A DNA stretch of 64,000 nucleotides from Vanilla planifolia (taxonomy: Eukaryota; Streptophyta; Magnoliopsida; Asparagales; Orchidaceae), in NCBI GenBank assembly GCA_023846275.1, contig JAIUJO010000293.1, positions 582,541 to 646,540 of the forward strand. The letters are read 5' to 3'. Position numbers and translations under genes: made by a program. The notes beneath the pieces are model-generated. The model searched no databases and was not told the origin of the DNA. It saw nothing but the letters and a program-made list of their open reading frames with translations. How positions within the stretch are numbered: position 1 is the stretch's first letter; each line of letters opens with the position of its first letter. This document shows, piece by piece, positions 1-12,000 of the stretch.

Positions 1-3000
1 TCCACATTTTAGAATTAATACCTATATATATTTACTTAATATGTAAATAATAATTTTATATTATTATTATTGTTAACTTTCATAAATCATATTAATAAAA
101 AAGATGTCCAATTGAGACAAAACAAATGATTTGGTGATCTTAACTAGTTATATTGATAAATATAATGTTTTTATACTTTAAAAAAAGTTATTATATTTGA
201 ATGGGCTTTAGAAGGCATTTTAATTCGTACCTTATTTGATGATATAGGTTCTTACACTTAATCTCCTTAGTACTTAGAAAGAAGCTTTCTCGAACTATTT
301 TTCATATTTCATTAAATCTTTCCCTTAATTTAGTTATATTTCAATTCTTTAATTTATATAATTTTATATCTTTTAATATTATTATTATTATTTGTGTTCA
401 TTTACATCCTAATTCATAGAAATTCAAAATGATATTAGGCAGAGAAGACACAAACATCGATAGACATATTCTTACAAGCTCTATCCAAGTGAATATTTTA
501 TATATATTTATATGTTTTATTCTTTAATGTTTTGGGATGTTTTATGGGACCATTTATTTCACATTTGAATTGATGATTAAGGATGTTAAGCTTGATCTCC
601 TTACTCTTTTGAATTCTAACATTCCTATGTAGTTTATCTCATTTTTCAAATGTTTTGTTTTAATTTGGTTATATGTCTTTGAAACTCTAATTCTATTCTC
701 AGGTGATCTTTTAATGTATTTAATTTTATTGTAATAAATTCTTCAATTCAATAACTTTTAGCTTAAACATATATTCACTTAATTATTAACATAATATCCT
801 TTTTATTTTTTGTGATTATTTAATTTGTTAAATGATAGTAATTTCAAATAAGATCCGATTGAGACAAAATAAACGACACTGCATAGGTCTCAAATATCTA
901 TATCTAATTAAATATTTGTTTCTTCTATTCTAAATATTTTATTTTTTTGGTTTTGGAAGGAATTATAGGACATTTTGATTCTTACCTTATCTAACGATAT
1001 GGGTTGCCACACTAAATCACCTTCATACCTTGGAAAGAAACTTACCCAAATAATTTATCAATTTCTTTAAAAAATTCACTTTGATTTTCTGATATTGTAT
1101 CAGTGAAATTTATCTCATTTCATCTTCAATACAAATTCCTTAATGTTTCTATTATTTTGTGCTTATTTGCTTTTTAATTCATGATAATGCCAAACATTGT
1201 CTAATAATGATGACACAAACATCTTTAAACTCATTCGAATGAGTACTATCCTATCATATATTCATTTTTTTATATTTAATTTATTTTTAATTTTTAATTC
1301 TTTGGAATGCTTTGTTAGGAAATTATAAAATAAATGAATTGATCATCAAGGATGTTATGCTCAATCTCTTTAGTATTTTTGAATGAAATTCTCTAGTATA
1401 AGTTTTCAAATTTTTCAAATTTTTTCATTGATATGGTTATATTTAAATATAACTCTCATTATCTTCTCATCTCATATTCATATTTCTTCAATTTAGTTAT
1501 TTTGCATTGCTTCAAATTATCTGATTTAATCTTTAATAAATATTTTCTTCATATTAAAAAAATAATTTATCACTACCTATGTTTACTTAATTTTTTTAAT
1601 TTGTAGTAATTTCAAATCGATTTTTTTTGGGATGAAACAAAAGTTGTTGCACTCAACTCAATGAGCTTTATCTAAATAAAGATTTCTTTTATATATTTGA
1701 ATATTTTTTATACAAGATTTTTACATATTTTATGAGGCTTCTTGATTCATAGCTAATTTGATAATCCATGATTTTAGATCAATCTCTTTAATATCTTTTA
1801 GTGTAGTTTTACTATACAATTTATCTATATTTCTTCAATTCTTTTACTTTCACTTGGTTAATTAAAATAAACTCATGTTCTCCTTTTGTCACATCTCTTT
1901 AATACTTTCATTTGGTTATACTATACTTATTCAATTGTTCTTATTTCAGCTTTATCGTATGTCAACTTAATATTAAAATATTAATTATTACATCTTTTAT
2001 TCGTAGCCCATTTGATGAGCTCCATAATATCATGGTTTGCAATGTTTTCAAACAATTTATCACAAATATTTATATTTTGCTTTGATTTGATTGCATTCAA
2101 ATGCTTTGCTAAATAGCTCTCATGTGACCTCTACATTAATTTCAAATGACTTTCAATTAAGAACAAATAAATGTCATTAATCCTATCCCAATGGGCTCTA
2201 TTAAATTTTAATTTTTTTATTATTTTAAGATAATTTAATTCTATTTTTTGATATATCTTAAGGGATATTTGAATTCAAGCATGATTTGATAATTAAGAAT
2301 ATTACACTCAATCAACTCAGTATGTTGGAAGGTTGTTATTACATTAGAGTTTACCTAAGTTATTCAAATTTTTTGGTTTGATTTTATTATATTATATTCT
2401 AATGCAAACTTCTCTCTTATTTAGCCTTTACATCACTTTTCTTTTGTTATGTTACATTATTATTTATGTTACTCTTCTTTGGTAATTCACTTTACTCAAA
2501 ATGGGGCCTAGTAGAGATCAAGAAAACATCATTACACTCATCATGATAAATCTTATCTAGTTAACCATTCATTTTTATATTTCTAAATATTTTATATTCT
2601 TGAATTTTGGCACCATTTCTAGGAATTGTGATTCATACCTAGTCTAACATTTAAAGACGTTACTATCCATCTCCTTAATATCTTAGAATGTACAAATTTT
2701 TTACAACTTATCTCAATTATTCATTTTTTCTTTATTTTGGTATATTATAATGTATAGATAAATCCCTCCTTTTATGTCCTTTACATCATTTTGTTTTGGT
2801 CATATTTTCTTATTATTTATGATTAATTACTTCTGTGATGAGCATTAAATGCAAAGAAGTTTTTATCAAAATGAAACAAACTCATCTAAACACACTTTAT
2901 CTAATTGAATATTACTTATAATAATGTAAAATATTTATTTTCTAGGTTTTCTAGATATTTTACGAGATGTTTTGATTTGTACTTTATTTGACGTTTAGGA

Positions 3001-3607
3001 ATGTTAAGTATAATCTAATTAGAATGTTGGAATGCAATTTTCATGTAAACTTTGTCTTATTTCCTTGAAATTTTTGCTTTGAATTGATTGTATTACTATG
3101 TAACTGTACATATCTTATCATGTTACCTTTATGTAGCATTAATTTGGTTATATTGTAATAACTCATCTTTTCTTAGTTAAGCCTCAATATATATTTAAAT
3201 TTTATTGAAATTATAATTTATTATAATTCAAGCTTATTTATATTGGTAATTTATAGTATTTCCAAACTATGTCTATTCAATAGAAAACAAATGTCATTCA
3301 GCTCATCTCCATGAGCTTTATTTAATTAATAGTCATTTAAAAATTTCAAAAAATTTCTTTTTTAGTGCTTTGGTATATTTTTGGAGGCATTTCAAATCAT
3401 ATTTTGTTAGATGATCTTGTATCTCACACATGACATCTTAGTCTTTTTGAATGCTAGATTTTTATATAATTGTTCTCATTTCTTTAAATGTTTTATTTTC
3501 ATTTGGATATATTACATTATAATGATAAATATACTCTTTTATGACCATTATATTAATTTTCTTTTGTTATATTATATCATTTTGATTTATCTTATTTTTT
3601 CTTTGAT
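1..3607 (+). repeat. Diverged satellite array, segment A (forward)
   Basis: About ten degenerate tandem copies of an AT-rich monomer. Each copy repeats the same order of short words: a block like GATGTTACACTCAATCTC (near 241, 571, 1000, 1340, 1755, 2288, 2650, 2993, 3410), then TTTATCTCATTT, TTTGATTTGGTTATATTA, TATTTACTTAATATTA, a TTATTATTTATGC block, GATTGAGACAAAACAAA and GAGCTCTATC. Anchor spacing ranges from about 330 to 430 bp. Copies are strongly diverged, so this is an old array. Open frames here, including a 74-codon one at 3411-3635, lie across the repeat and are not genes. No coding role is seen. Confidence 0.85.
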
Positions 3608-3623
3608 AATTATTTACTTAATA
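3608..3623. repeat. LINE-1a target-site duplication, left copy
   Basis: AATTATTTACTTAATA is repeated without mismatch at 8995-9010, directly after the poly-A tail of the LINE. The first one or two A could belong to the tail. The site falls in the conserved TATTTACTTAATATT box of the satellite monomer, which shows that the LINE inserted into an existing satellite. Confidence 0.88.
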
Positions 3624-3645
3624 AACTTTACTTAATAGAGGGATC

Positions 3646-4949
3646 ATGTCTTCCCCAAGAAGATCCTTTGTGGAGGTTGTCGGGGTCCCTATTCCGACAT
3701 CTCCGTGCCGTATTAAAGAAGTTTCATTGTATCGTGGCGAACCGGAGGTCGTCTTCACAGAGTAGGACGTGGACAAACTTGCGGCTTCGCTGAAGTTCGC
3801 TGTGGTAGGAAAGTTCTCTCACGGAAGTCCTAGAATGGAAAACCTGCGCGCAAAATTCCTCAAGTTCGGCTTCAAAGGGCAGTTCTCGATTGCTCATATC
3901 GAATGAAAACATGTGCTTATCAATTTTAGTTCGAAGCGGATTATCTGCAATGCTGGGTGCAAAAATTTTGGATGGTCGCCGGCTTCCCCATGCGGCTTCT
4001 GAAGTGGTCCCCGAAATTTAGAGTTGACGCTGAACCAACTATTGTTCCGGTCTGGATCGTACTGGAGCAACTCCCCGCGCATCTCTTCGAGAAGACTACC
4101 CTCTTCTCCATAGCGTCTGCGGTTGGCACACCACTGAGACTTGATACTGCAACGGCAACGAGATCGAAGCTGCAGATGGCTAGGGTCTGCGTTGAAGTGG
4201 ACTTGGAGAAGGAGCTACCGAAACGTGTTCGAATCTCTAGAAGTCAAGGATAAAAAGACGGCGGCTTCTGGCAAAGTATAAGCTATGATAATCTCCCAGC
4301 ATACTGCTCTGCTTGCAGTCGTCAGGGTCACAAGCATGAGGATTGCAAAATCAAACCAATGTCAGGGCCTGATCTGGAGGGAATCTCTGCGAAGAAGCAT
4401 ACCAAACCCACAGACTTGAATAAGAAAACTACACCACCTCTGGAAGGTCAGCAAAAGTACAGGGAAGAACAGCATGTTGTTAACACACTTCTTTCTAGCC
4501 CAGAAGCACACAAGAGCCAAAAGCAAAAGGAACCAGTTTCGATGAGACATGATGATGATGGTATTCAAGGAATAGTTGAGCTTCAGAGTAATAAGCTGAT
4601 GGAAACGGAGGAGGAAAGGGATGTGGTGGAAGAACCAAGGCAATCAGTAATAAGAGAGAGCTATGGGGAGGAAAGACGACAGCTGGTGAGGAGAGAGGAT
4701 AGGAGGGATTCTATGCAATTGCAGGAACCAAGGGAAATGGGTTGGTCCAACGTTAGTGAAAAAGGCAAAGAGATAGTGGTGATGGAACAAGGTCAATGCA
4801 GTGTAGCAAAGGAGAAGTCAAAAACCGTAAGTTGGTTGGATGAAGCAGATTCGGAGAAAACAACAGAGGAAGACAATGGTTCATTCATGAAAAGAAAAAG
4901 AGGTCGGGGGAAAAGAGCCATAGTTTCGCCAAGTAAATATCAATGCTAA
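3646..4949 (+). pseudogene. LINE-1a ORF1 (gag-like, DUF4283 and CCHC), broken
   Basis: The start ATG at 3646 opens MSSPRRSFVEVV. The reading continues through ASLKFAVVGKFSHG, typical of the DUF4283-like RNA-binding domain of plant LINE ORF1. It is broken by TAG at 3763-3765 and TGA at 3904-3906. Near 3930 a one-base loss moves it into the frame that encodes KFWMVAGFPMRLLKWSPKF and ARVCVEVDLEKELPKRV (about 3957-4250). A further shift near 4250 leads into GFWQSISYDNLPAYC and a CCHC knuckle, CSACSRQGHKHEDC (C-x2-C-x4-H-x4-C), around 4305-4346. The rest is a charged, low-complexity tail rich in E, K and R, ending at TAA 4947-4949. The ORF2 ATG at 4943 overlaps this stop. ORF1 protein normally binds element RNA in a ribonucleoprotein particle. 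Confidence 0.87.
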
Positions 4950-7900
4950 CCACAGAGATGCAAATAGTGGGTAATACCCATTTTACACAAGATAAAATGA
5001 TAAATACCATAATTTGGAACATCAGAGGCATCGCCTCTATCTCTACAATCAATAGATTGAAAACGATTATTAAATGTCACAAAGTCAATGTGGTAGCTTT
5101 ACTTGAACCGATGGTGGGCATTGAAAATCTGAGGGGGGCTATTACCAGTCTGGGGCTTCATGGAGGAGAGGGAAACACAAGCAATAAGATCTGGATTATG
5201 TGGGACAGTTCAGTTCGGGCGGAGAGAATAGAGGATAACATACAATCGCTATTTATGAAGATATGTCATAATGCAACGGGTGAAGAAATTTTTCTGTCAG
5301 CTGTCTATGCCAAACACAACAAAGTTCAGAGACGAGAGCTGTGGGGAGAACTACTGAGACATAGAAACACTACAAATAACTACCCTTGGTTAGTGGGGGG
5401 TGATTTTAACGTAATTGCCGATTTAGAAGAATACAAAGGTAATGCGAAACAGGACTGCAAAGCAATTCATGAATTTCAGACATTCATCAGCGAGGCGGAA
5501 TTATCGGAGCCATTTGTTCACGGCGGGAGGTTCACATGGTATGGTAAAAGAAACGGGAGGCCTGTATGGAAAAAACTAGACAAAGTTATGATGAATGATA
5601 AATGGCTTGACCACTATCAAAACTTCTCTATTCAACAACTTAACAGGTCGTGTTCAGATCATGTGCCATTAGTGTTGCAATGTGAAGATCCAAGGCATAG
5701 TAGACCTAGACAATTCAGATGTCTACATGTATGGTTTAGGCACAAAAACTTCAAAAAAGTGGTAGAAAATAGCTGGGATGTAGAGACGGGTGGCAAGGGT
5801 TTGAAGAAGTTGGGTATGAAGATTAAACGCTTGAAGGGGCATTTAAGAGAGTGGAACAAAACGCACTTTGGGAATGTTTTTGAGAGGAAGAGAAGGGAAG
5901 AGGAACACCTAAAGAGGCTGGAACACATATACGATGAGAACCCGAATGAAGATAACAAAACTGCCTGGTCAGAATGTCAGAGCAGGTTAACTGAGGCGTG
6001 TGATCAAGAGTCTGAATACTGGAGACAGAAAACTGGTATTAGATGGCTAAGGGAAGGTGATGCGAGCACTGGTTACTTTCATAAATGCACTAAAGTCAAG
6101 AAGCAAAGACTCTCTATCAAGAAGATTAGAAAGGATAATGGGGAGCGGATTGAAAATCAGGAAGGAATTAACAAAGAAGCTGTTGAGTACTTTGAAAATC
6201 TCCTTATGTCTTCGAGATGGGGGGCAATACATCAGGAGGGCATGAAATTACTTGACAATATTCCTTCCCTTATAACAAATGCCCAAAGCTTCGATCTCTG
6301 CAAAGAAGTGACGAGAAAGGAGGTCAAATTCGCGGTGGACTCTCTTAATTGCAACGGTACTGCCGGTCCAGATGGTTTTACTGGTAGATTCTACAGGGAA
6401 TGCTGGGATATTATTGCTGATGACGTGGTTGAATTTGCTAATGACTTCATAAACGGAGGAATGATCCCCATACGCCATCGGTAGTACCTGGATAATTCCT
6501 ATTCCGAAATCTAACTCTGCGATGAGTTTTGCTGACTACAGGCCAATTAACCTGTGTAATTTCTCAAGTAAGATATTCTCCAAAATCATTGCCATTCATC
6601 TCTCTTTGATCCTACAAAACATTATCTCTATTGAACAAACAGCATTTGTGAAAGGGAGAAATATTGCGGATAACATCATACTAGCCCAAGAGATGTTAAA
6701 TAGAATCAATCGAAGGAATAGAGGTAACAATACTATACTGAAACTAGATATGAAATCAGCATTTGACCAGGTGGATTGGAGATATCTTGAGGTGGTGCTC
6801 AAAAGGTTTGGGTTCAGTGACAAGTTCATAAGAATGGTGAATAACTATCTAACCAGCAACATGTTCTCTGTTCTAATTAATGGTTGCCCACAAGGTTTTT
6901 TTTCCTGCAAGCAGAGGGGTTAGGCAGGGGGGATTCTTTATCACCTACCTTATATGTGTTGGCCTCGAAAGTTCTTATTCGGAGCCTGAAGAACTTGATG
7001 GAGGAAAAGAAGATTGACACCTACTCTATCCCAAGAGGTAGCCCACTTATCTCATCGCTTGCATTTGCTGATGATACGTTGATCTTCACAACTGCAAGAT
7101 CACATTCTCTTAAGCAGCTGATGAATTTTCTTAACATTTATCAAGCATTGTCTGGCCAATGTATCAACATGAGAAAATCTACTTTCACATGTCACAACAA
7201 TATCTCGAAAAATGTAGGGAGACGTATTATGAGAATCACGGGATTCTCCAAAGGCAAGCTCCCAATGAAATATCTGGGAGTTTTGCTTGCTAAGGGTAGA
7301 ACGAAAAATGAAATGCTCCAACCACTGGTTGATAAGATAGCTGGGAGAATTAATGGTTTTATTGGCAAAGATCTGTCTAAGGGTGGGAAGCTGATATTAA
7401 TAAAGGACGTCTTATCATCGATCCTGATGCATATTATGGCAGTACAAAGACCCTACCAAAGAAACTATCAGAAAAATTAACAGTTATCTGGCCAACTTCT
7501 TTTGGTGCAGCAGAGATAACGAAAAAGCGCATCATTGGAAGGCCTGGAAAAAGATTACGAGACTTAAAGAGGAGAACAGACTCGGATTAAGAAGTCTGGA
7601 ACACTTGAGTATGGCTGCTGCCTGCAGGATGTGGTGGAACTATCTTTACTCGGACTCTCTTTGGGTTAACATGATCAAGAGCATGACACATGGGAGAGTA
7701 AATGATAATAGCTCGTATTGTTACGGATCCACAGTTTGGAAAAGGATGATGAAAACTTAAGAAGGTATTGATGGATAAATGGGAAGCACTACTATCCAAT
7801 TTGAAGATTTGATTGGAGAACTTTCTCATCAGGGTAAATTCAACCTTAGTAAAGCTTATGAAGTGGTGAGAACCAAAGCATCAAAATTCAAAGAAGCCAA

Positions 7901-8353
7901 ATTTATTTGGAACCATTGTATTCCTAGTAAGATGTCTATTCTCCTTTGGAGGATGTTGAAACGACGCTCTTTCCGTTCTCGATGGTCCTAAAGAAGATTG
8001 GATTCAATCTGGCATCTAAATGTCAATTCTGCGGCAACGAAGAGACAGTGGATCACGTGTTCATGAACTGCCAGCACGCGACAGATATTTGGGATCAGTA
8101 AGTGAGTAGGTTTGGAATTACATTATCGCATAAAAGTAAGCCCTTTAATAGAATTCAGGAATGGTGGAAGAAAGGCAGAAGCGTCATTGATGAAGCGGCT
8201 CTTATAATTCCTGCCATTACTTGCTGGGAAATCTGGAAGAGGTGGAACGCTGCGACAAGAGATGAGAGTGTGATTTCAATAAAATCTATTTGTGAATTAA
8301 TAATACTTCAGTTCAGAAACATAAAAAGAGCTTATCCAAATGATAAACATTGA
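4943..8353 (+). pseudogene. LINE-1a ORF2 (endonuclease-reverse transcriptase), frameshifted
   Basis: The first 513 codons (4943-6484) are open and hold a complete-looking APE-type endonuclease: NIRG, LLEP, VYAKHN, GGDFNVI, FTWYGKRNG, KLDKVM and SDHVPL, followed by the RT entry GPDGFTG. RT continues in other frames: DYRPINL, AFVKGRNIADNI, LKLDMKSAFDQVDW (about 6522-6890), then GDSLSP and the catalytic SLAFADDTLIF (about 6930-7090), and KYLGV. Later pieces are SYLANFFW, a zf-RVT-like CQFCGNEETVDHVFMNC near 8020-8070, and a C-terminal stretch (8102-8353) ending in TGA. Frameshifts lie near 6466, 6896, 6927, about 7455 and about 7960, with a TAA at 8099. The first three sit in C, T and G runs. 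The encoded enzyme would nick target DNA and copy element RNA. No RNase H domain is seen. Confidence 0.9.
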
Positions 8354-8994
8354 AGGTCTTCAATTCCTGTTGTTCGCCTGAATATTCAGACAACTACTTG
8401 CAATACGGAGTTTACCCAGTTTTTCGATGAGCTTAGTATTGGGCATCCATTAGTTCTTGGATCTTATTGAATTTCGATGAGCTGTGAAGGGCAAAGAAGG
8501 GGAATACGAGTGATAAATGGTGGCAAAACTGGAAGTGGGTTTGAACAGGATAAATCTAGGAGAAAAAACAGATAAAGGAAAGCAAAGATTTGGAGGAAAG
8601 CATTGGAGATATGTTGTGTTCCAGGAAGAATTTTTGCAAGGAAATTTATAGTTGGGGAGGAAAAAAAAAAAGGTGAACACAAATTAGAACAAAAAAAAAA
8701 ATATATATATATATAATTAATCAAATCACAAAAAATAGAAACCGTCACACTCCACCCACCGTTTCAGAGGAAGAGGTCAGCAAATGCGTAGGTCGATATC
8801 GAAGAAGGAAGCAAGGGGAAAAGGCACTGGTTCAGTGGAGAGAGACAGCTTAGCAACGAGAGATATGATTAATTATGGAGAATGGAACCAAAAGAAAGGA
8901 ATGGAGATTGATGGATCGTCATGCTTTTGTCTATCAATGGCGAAACGTTATCAAATGAAATTATCTTTGCTTGCTTTTTGCAAAAAAAAAAAAA
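8354..8994 (+). other. LINE-1a 3' region with internal A-runs and terminal poly-A
   Basis: Non-coding as far as I can tell. It contains A-rich runs near 8660-8670 and 8692-8701, followed by an AT dinucleotide run to about 8716. It then has a more mixed-composition stretch of about 265 bp before the final A-run at 8982-8996. The stretch after the first A-runs has no obvious LINE similarity and may be extra sequence carried at the 3' end. A 74-codon open frame at 8784-9008 runs into the poly-A and flank and is not credible as a gene. Confidence 0.6.
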
Positions 8995-9010
8995 AATTAT
9001 TTACTTAATA
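8995..9010. repeat. LINE-1a target-site duplication, right copy
   Basis: AATTATTTACTTAATA, identical to 3608-3623, follows the poly-A tail. The satellite then resumes in the same phase. Confidence 0.88.
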
Positions 9011-12000
9011 TTATAACAATAGTTTACTATTATTTAAGCTTGTTTTGCTATATTAATTCACATTAACTCAAAATAAGGTTTGATCAAGTCAAAACAATGG
9101 TCATTTGACTCATCTTAATGAATAATGGAGAATGTTACACTCAATCTTGTCAGTATTTTTTAATGGAAATTTTTGGATAATTTATGCTATTTTTTTAAAT
9201 CTTTCCCTTTGATTTGGTTATTCTACTATGTAACTCTAAACAACATCTTCTGTGATCTTTTCACAACATTGAATTGTCATATAAGATTACTTAATAATTT
9301 ATGTCTAAATAAGCTTGTTAGTTTTCGTAATTCAAAATAATTCTAAATAAGGTTTGATTGAGATGAAACAAATGTCATTTGAAATGTTTTAATTTACCCA
9401 ATTAAATGAAATATTTATTTTATTTTTTTTAATTTTTTTAGGATTTTTCCTCATGTTGCCATTAATTTTAGTTCATACTTGATTTTATGATCAAGTTATT
9501 CAAATAATTCCACATGAATAGCTAATATTATAATACAACTCTAAATTTCTTCTCAATTAACCTTTATATTAGTTTGAATTGGTTATATTATATTATTATT
9601 TATGCTTATTTACAATGCTAATTTATTGTAATCTACAATAAGGTTTAATTGAGATGAAAAAATTATCATTGAACTCGTTTCAATTAAATTTATCAAGCTA
9701 AATATTCATTTTTATAGTTTTAAAGAATTTATTTTCTAAGATTTTTGCAAGCTTTAAGGGTTATTTCAATTCATTACAATTCATCCAATTTGTTTAAATA
9801 GTTTTCTTTGATTTGGCGATATTTTTTTGAAACTTCAATTATCCTCTTAGGTGATCTTTACATATCTTTGATTTTGTTATATTACATTCTTTCAATCTTT
9901 CTCATTCTAAGTTTTTTATATTTTTACTTAATATTAAAAAAATAAATTTGTCAATCATTTTACTTATTTACTTGTGTAATATTTCACTTGGGCTTCAATC
10001 AAGACAAAATAAAGGCCATTTGATTGATATTATTTAGGTAAAGATAATTAAATGTTCATTTTTATATTTATAAAAGTTTAATTTTGTTGAGTTTTGGAAC
10101 CGTTTCTTAGGCATTTTGAATTTTACAAGCTTTGATGATCAAGGATGTTTCACTGTAACTTTTGTGTTTTAGAATTCAACTTTTCCATAAAATTTGTTAT
10201 TTTTTGACACTTTTTCTTATGATTTTGTTATGTTAAAAAGCAATCTAAATCTACTCTCATGCGACTTTTACGTCACATTAGTTTTGGTATATTATATAAT
10301 TCTTTGTGCTTAATTACTTTGTTAACTTGCAGTAATTCTGAGCAAGATTTGATCTAGATAAAACAAATGTCATTAGAGTACTTTCTATATGTTGGACATA
10401 ATTAAAAATTCATTTTTACATTGGATTTATGTATACGTTAAGAGATCACTCAATTCATGCCATATTTGATTATTAAAGATGTTTCACTTGATCTCCCTTT
10501 TATCTTGAAATATAACTTTCTTGTAAAATTTATCTCATTTATTTAATATTTTATTTTTATTTATCATGTTATAATACAACTTTAAATCTACTCAAATGTG
10601 ACATTTTCAAATGTGCTTTTTGTTGTAATATGTTTTTCAATTTATCAAAATTTGACATTAATATATATATATATATATATAATTAAAATAAAAATTTAGA
10701 ATTATATATTCTTTTTAGTAGTTCGTAGTATTTTCAAACGAGGCTTGATTGAGAGTTAACAACTATTGTTGAGGTTGTCCCTACGAGCTCTATCAATTCA
10801 TTATTCATTATTACATTTTTATATTTTTTTATTTTTAATAGTTTTTATATGTTTTACTTGACATTTTTATTTTTATCTAATTTGACAATCGTCGATCTTT
10901 TGCTTGAGCTTCTTGATATCCATGTGTGGAACTCTCTAAAAAATTTTATACCATTTCTTCAATTTTTTTCTTGATTTGGTTATATTACTATAACTCTAAA
11001 TCTCATCTCATGACATCACATCATTTTGTCATTCCATGTACCTTTTATTTATCTAACTTTAGTTTTGATACTATTTACTTAATAACAAAATGATAATTTG
11101 TTATTTTTTATGCTTATTTATGGATGACATTCATAGTAGGTTCAAACTAAGTTTGATTAAGAGAAAACTAATGTCATTGGGCATCACTCAGTGATCAATG
11201 TGGAGTTGAATATCAATTTTTGTAATGGTAAACATTCTTTTTGTGATTTTCGCACATTTTTTGAGACATTTCAATTTGTACCTCTTATGATCAATAAGTT
11301 ACACACAATCTTCTTAATATTTTAGAATGCAACTTATATGATTTATATTATTTTTTAAACTTTTTTTATTTGATTTGGCAATACTATTATGTAACTTTAA
11401 TTCTTTTCTTCTGTAATCTTTATTATATAACTAATCAACATTAAAATAATGATTCATTATTTATTCATTAATATTTAATCTGATAATTCATTGAAATTCA
11501 ACATGAACTCCAATATAAATAAAATAATATCCATTAAGCTTATCCCAAAATGCTTAATGCAACTCAATAACAATTTTATATTTTTAAAAATTTTAGTTTC
11601 TTATATTTATGCATACTTTGTGAATCATTTCAATTCATAACTGACATTTTTATCAATGATATTATCGATCTTCTTAGACCATTAGAATGCAACAATTTTG
11701 AATAATTTTTCTTATTTATTTAACTTTTTCATTTTTATTTTATTATAATATATTGTAACTCTAAATCCCCCTTATGATATTTACATCCCTTTAGTTTGGT
11801 TATGTGACATTATTATTTACGCTTATTGACTTTACTAATTCATATTAGTTATAAATTTTGTCCAATCAAGATTAAGTAAATGTCTTTGGACAAAACCAAA
11901 TGATTTATATCAGTCTAAATAATAATTCTCCTATTTTTAAATATTTCATAGTTTCGTATTTGTGTATTGATTTATGTGGCAATTTGAATGATATCTAACT

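Larger units (their letters stand above)
3624..8994 (+). mobile_element. LINE-1a: plant L1-type non-LTR retrotransposon
   Basis: A GC-richer island of about 5.4 kb inside AT-rich satellite. It has the plant L1 layout: ORF1 with a DUF4283-like domain and CCHC knuckle, then ORF2 with endonuclease, reverse transcriptase and a C-terminal zinc-binding region, a 3' untranslated stretch, and a terminal run of 14-15 A starting at 8982. It is flanked by a perfect 16-bp duplication. Such elements copy themselves by target-primed reverse transcription in the nucleus. A perfect duplication and a long open ORF2 front half suggest it is the youngest element in the window. As read it is inactive: ORF1 has two stops and a frameshift, and ORF2 has several frameshifts. 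Confidence 0.93.

Noticed and set aside
3411..3635. 74-codon open frame, plus strand
   Set aside because: It lies across satellite sequence, is made of low-complexity I/L/Y/F residues from AT-rich DNA, and has no domain. Similar frames at 13,980-14,195, 25,658-25,939, 28,142-28,327, 31,511-31,738, 35,454-35,654 and 36,823-37,041 were rejected for the same reason.
5659..5958. 99-codon open frame, minus strand
   Set aside because: It lies antisense to the intact endonuclease/linker part of LINE-1a ORF2 and is a shadow of that frame. The same holds for the minus frames at 4362-4643, 50,115-50,498, 51,065-51,409 and 51,682-52,086.
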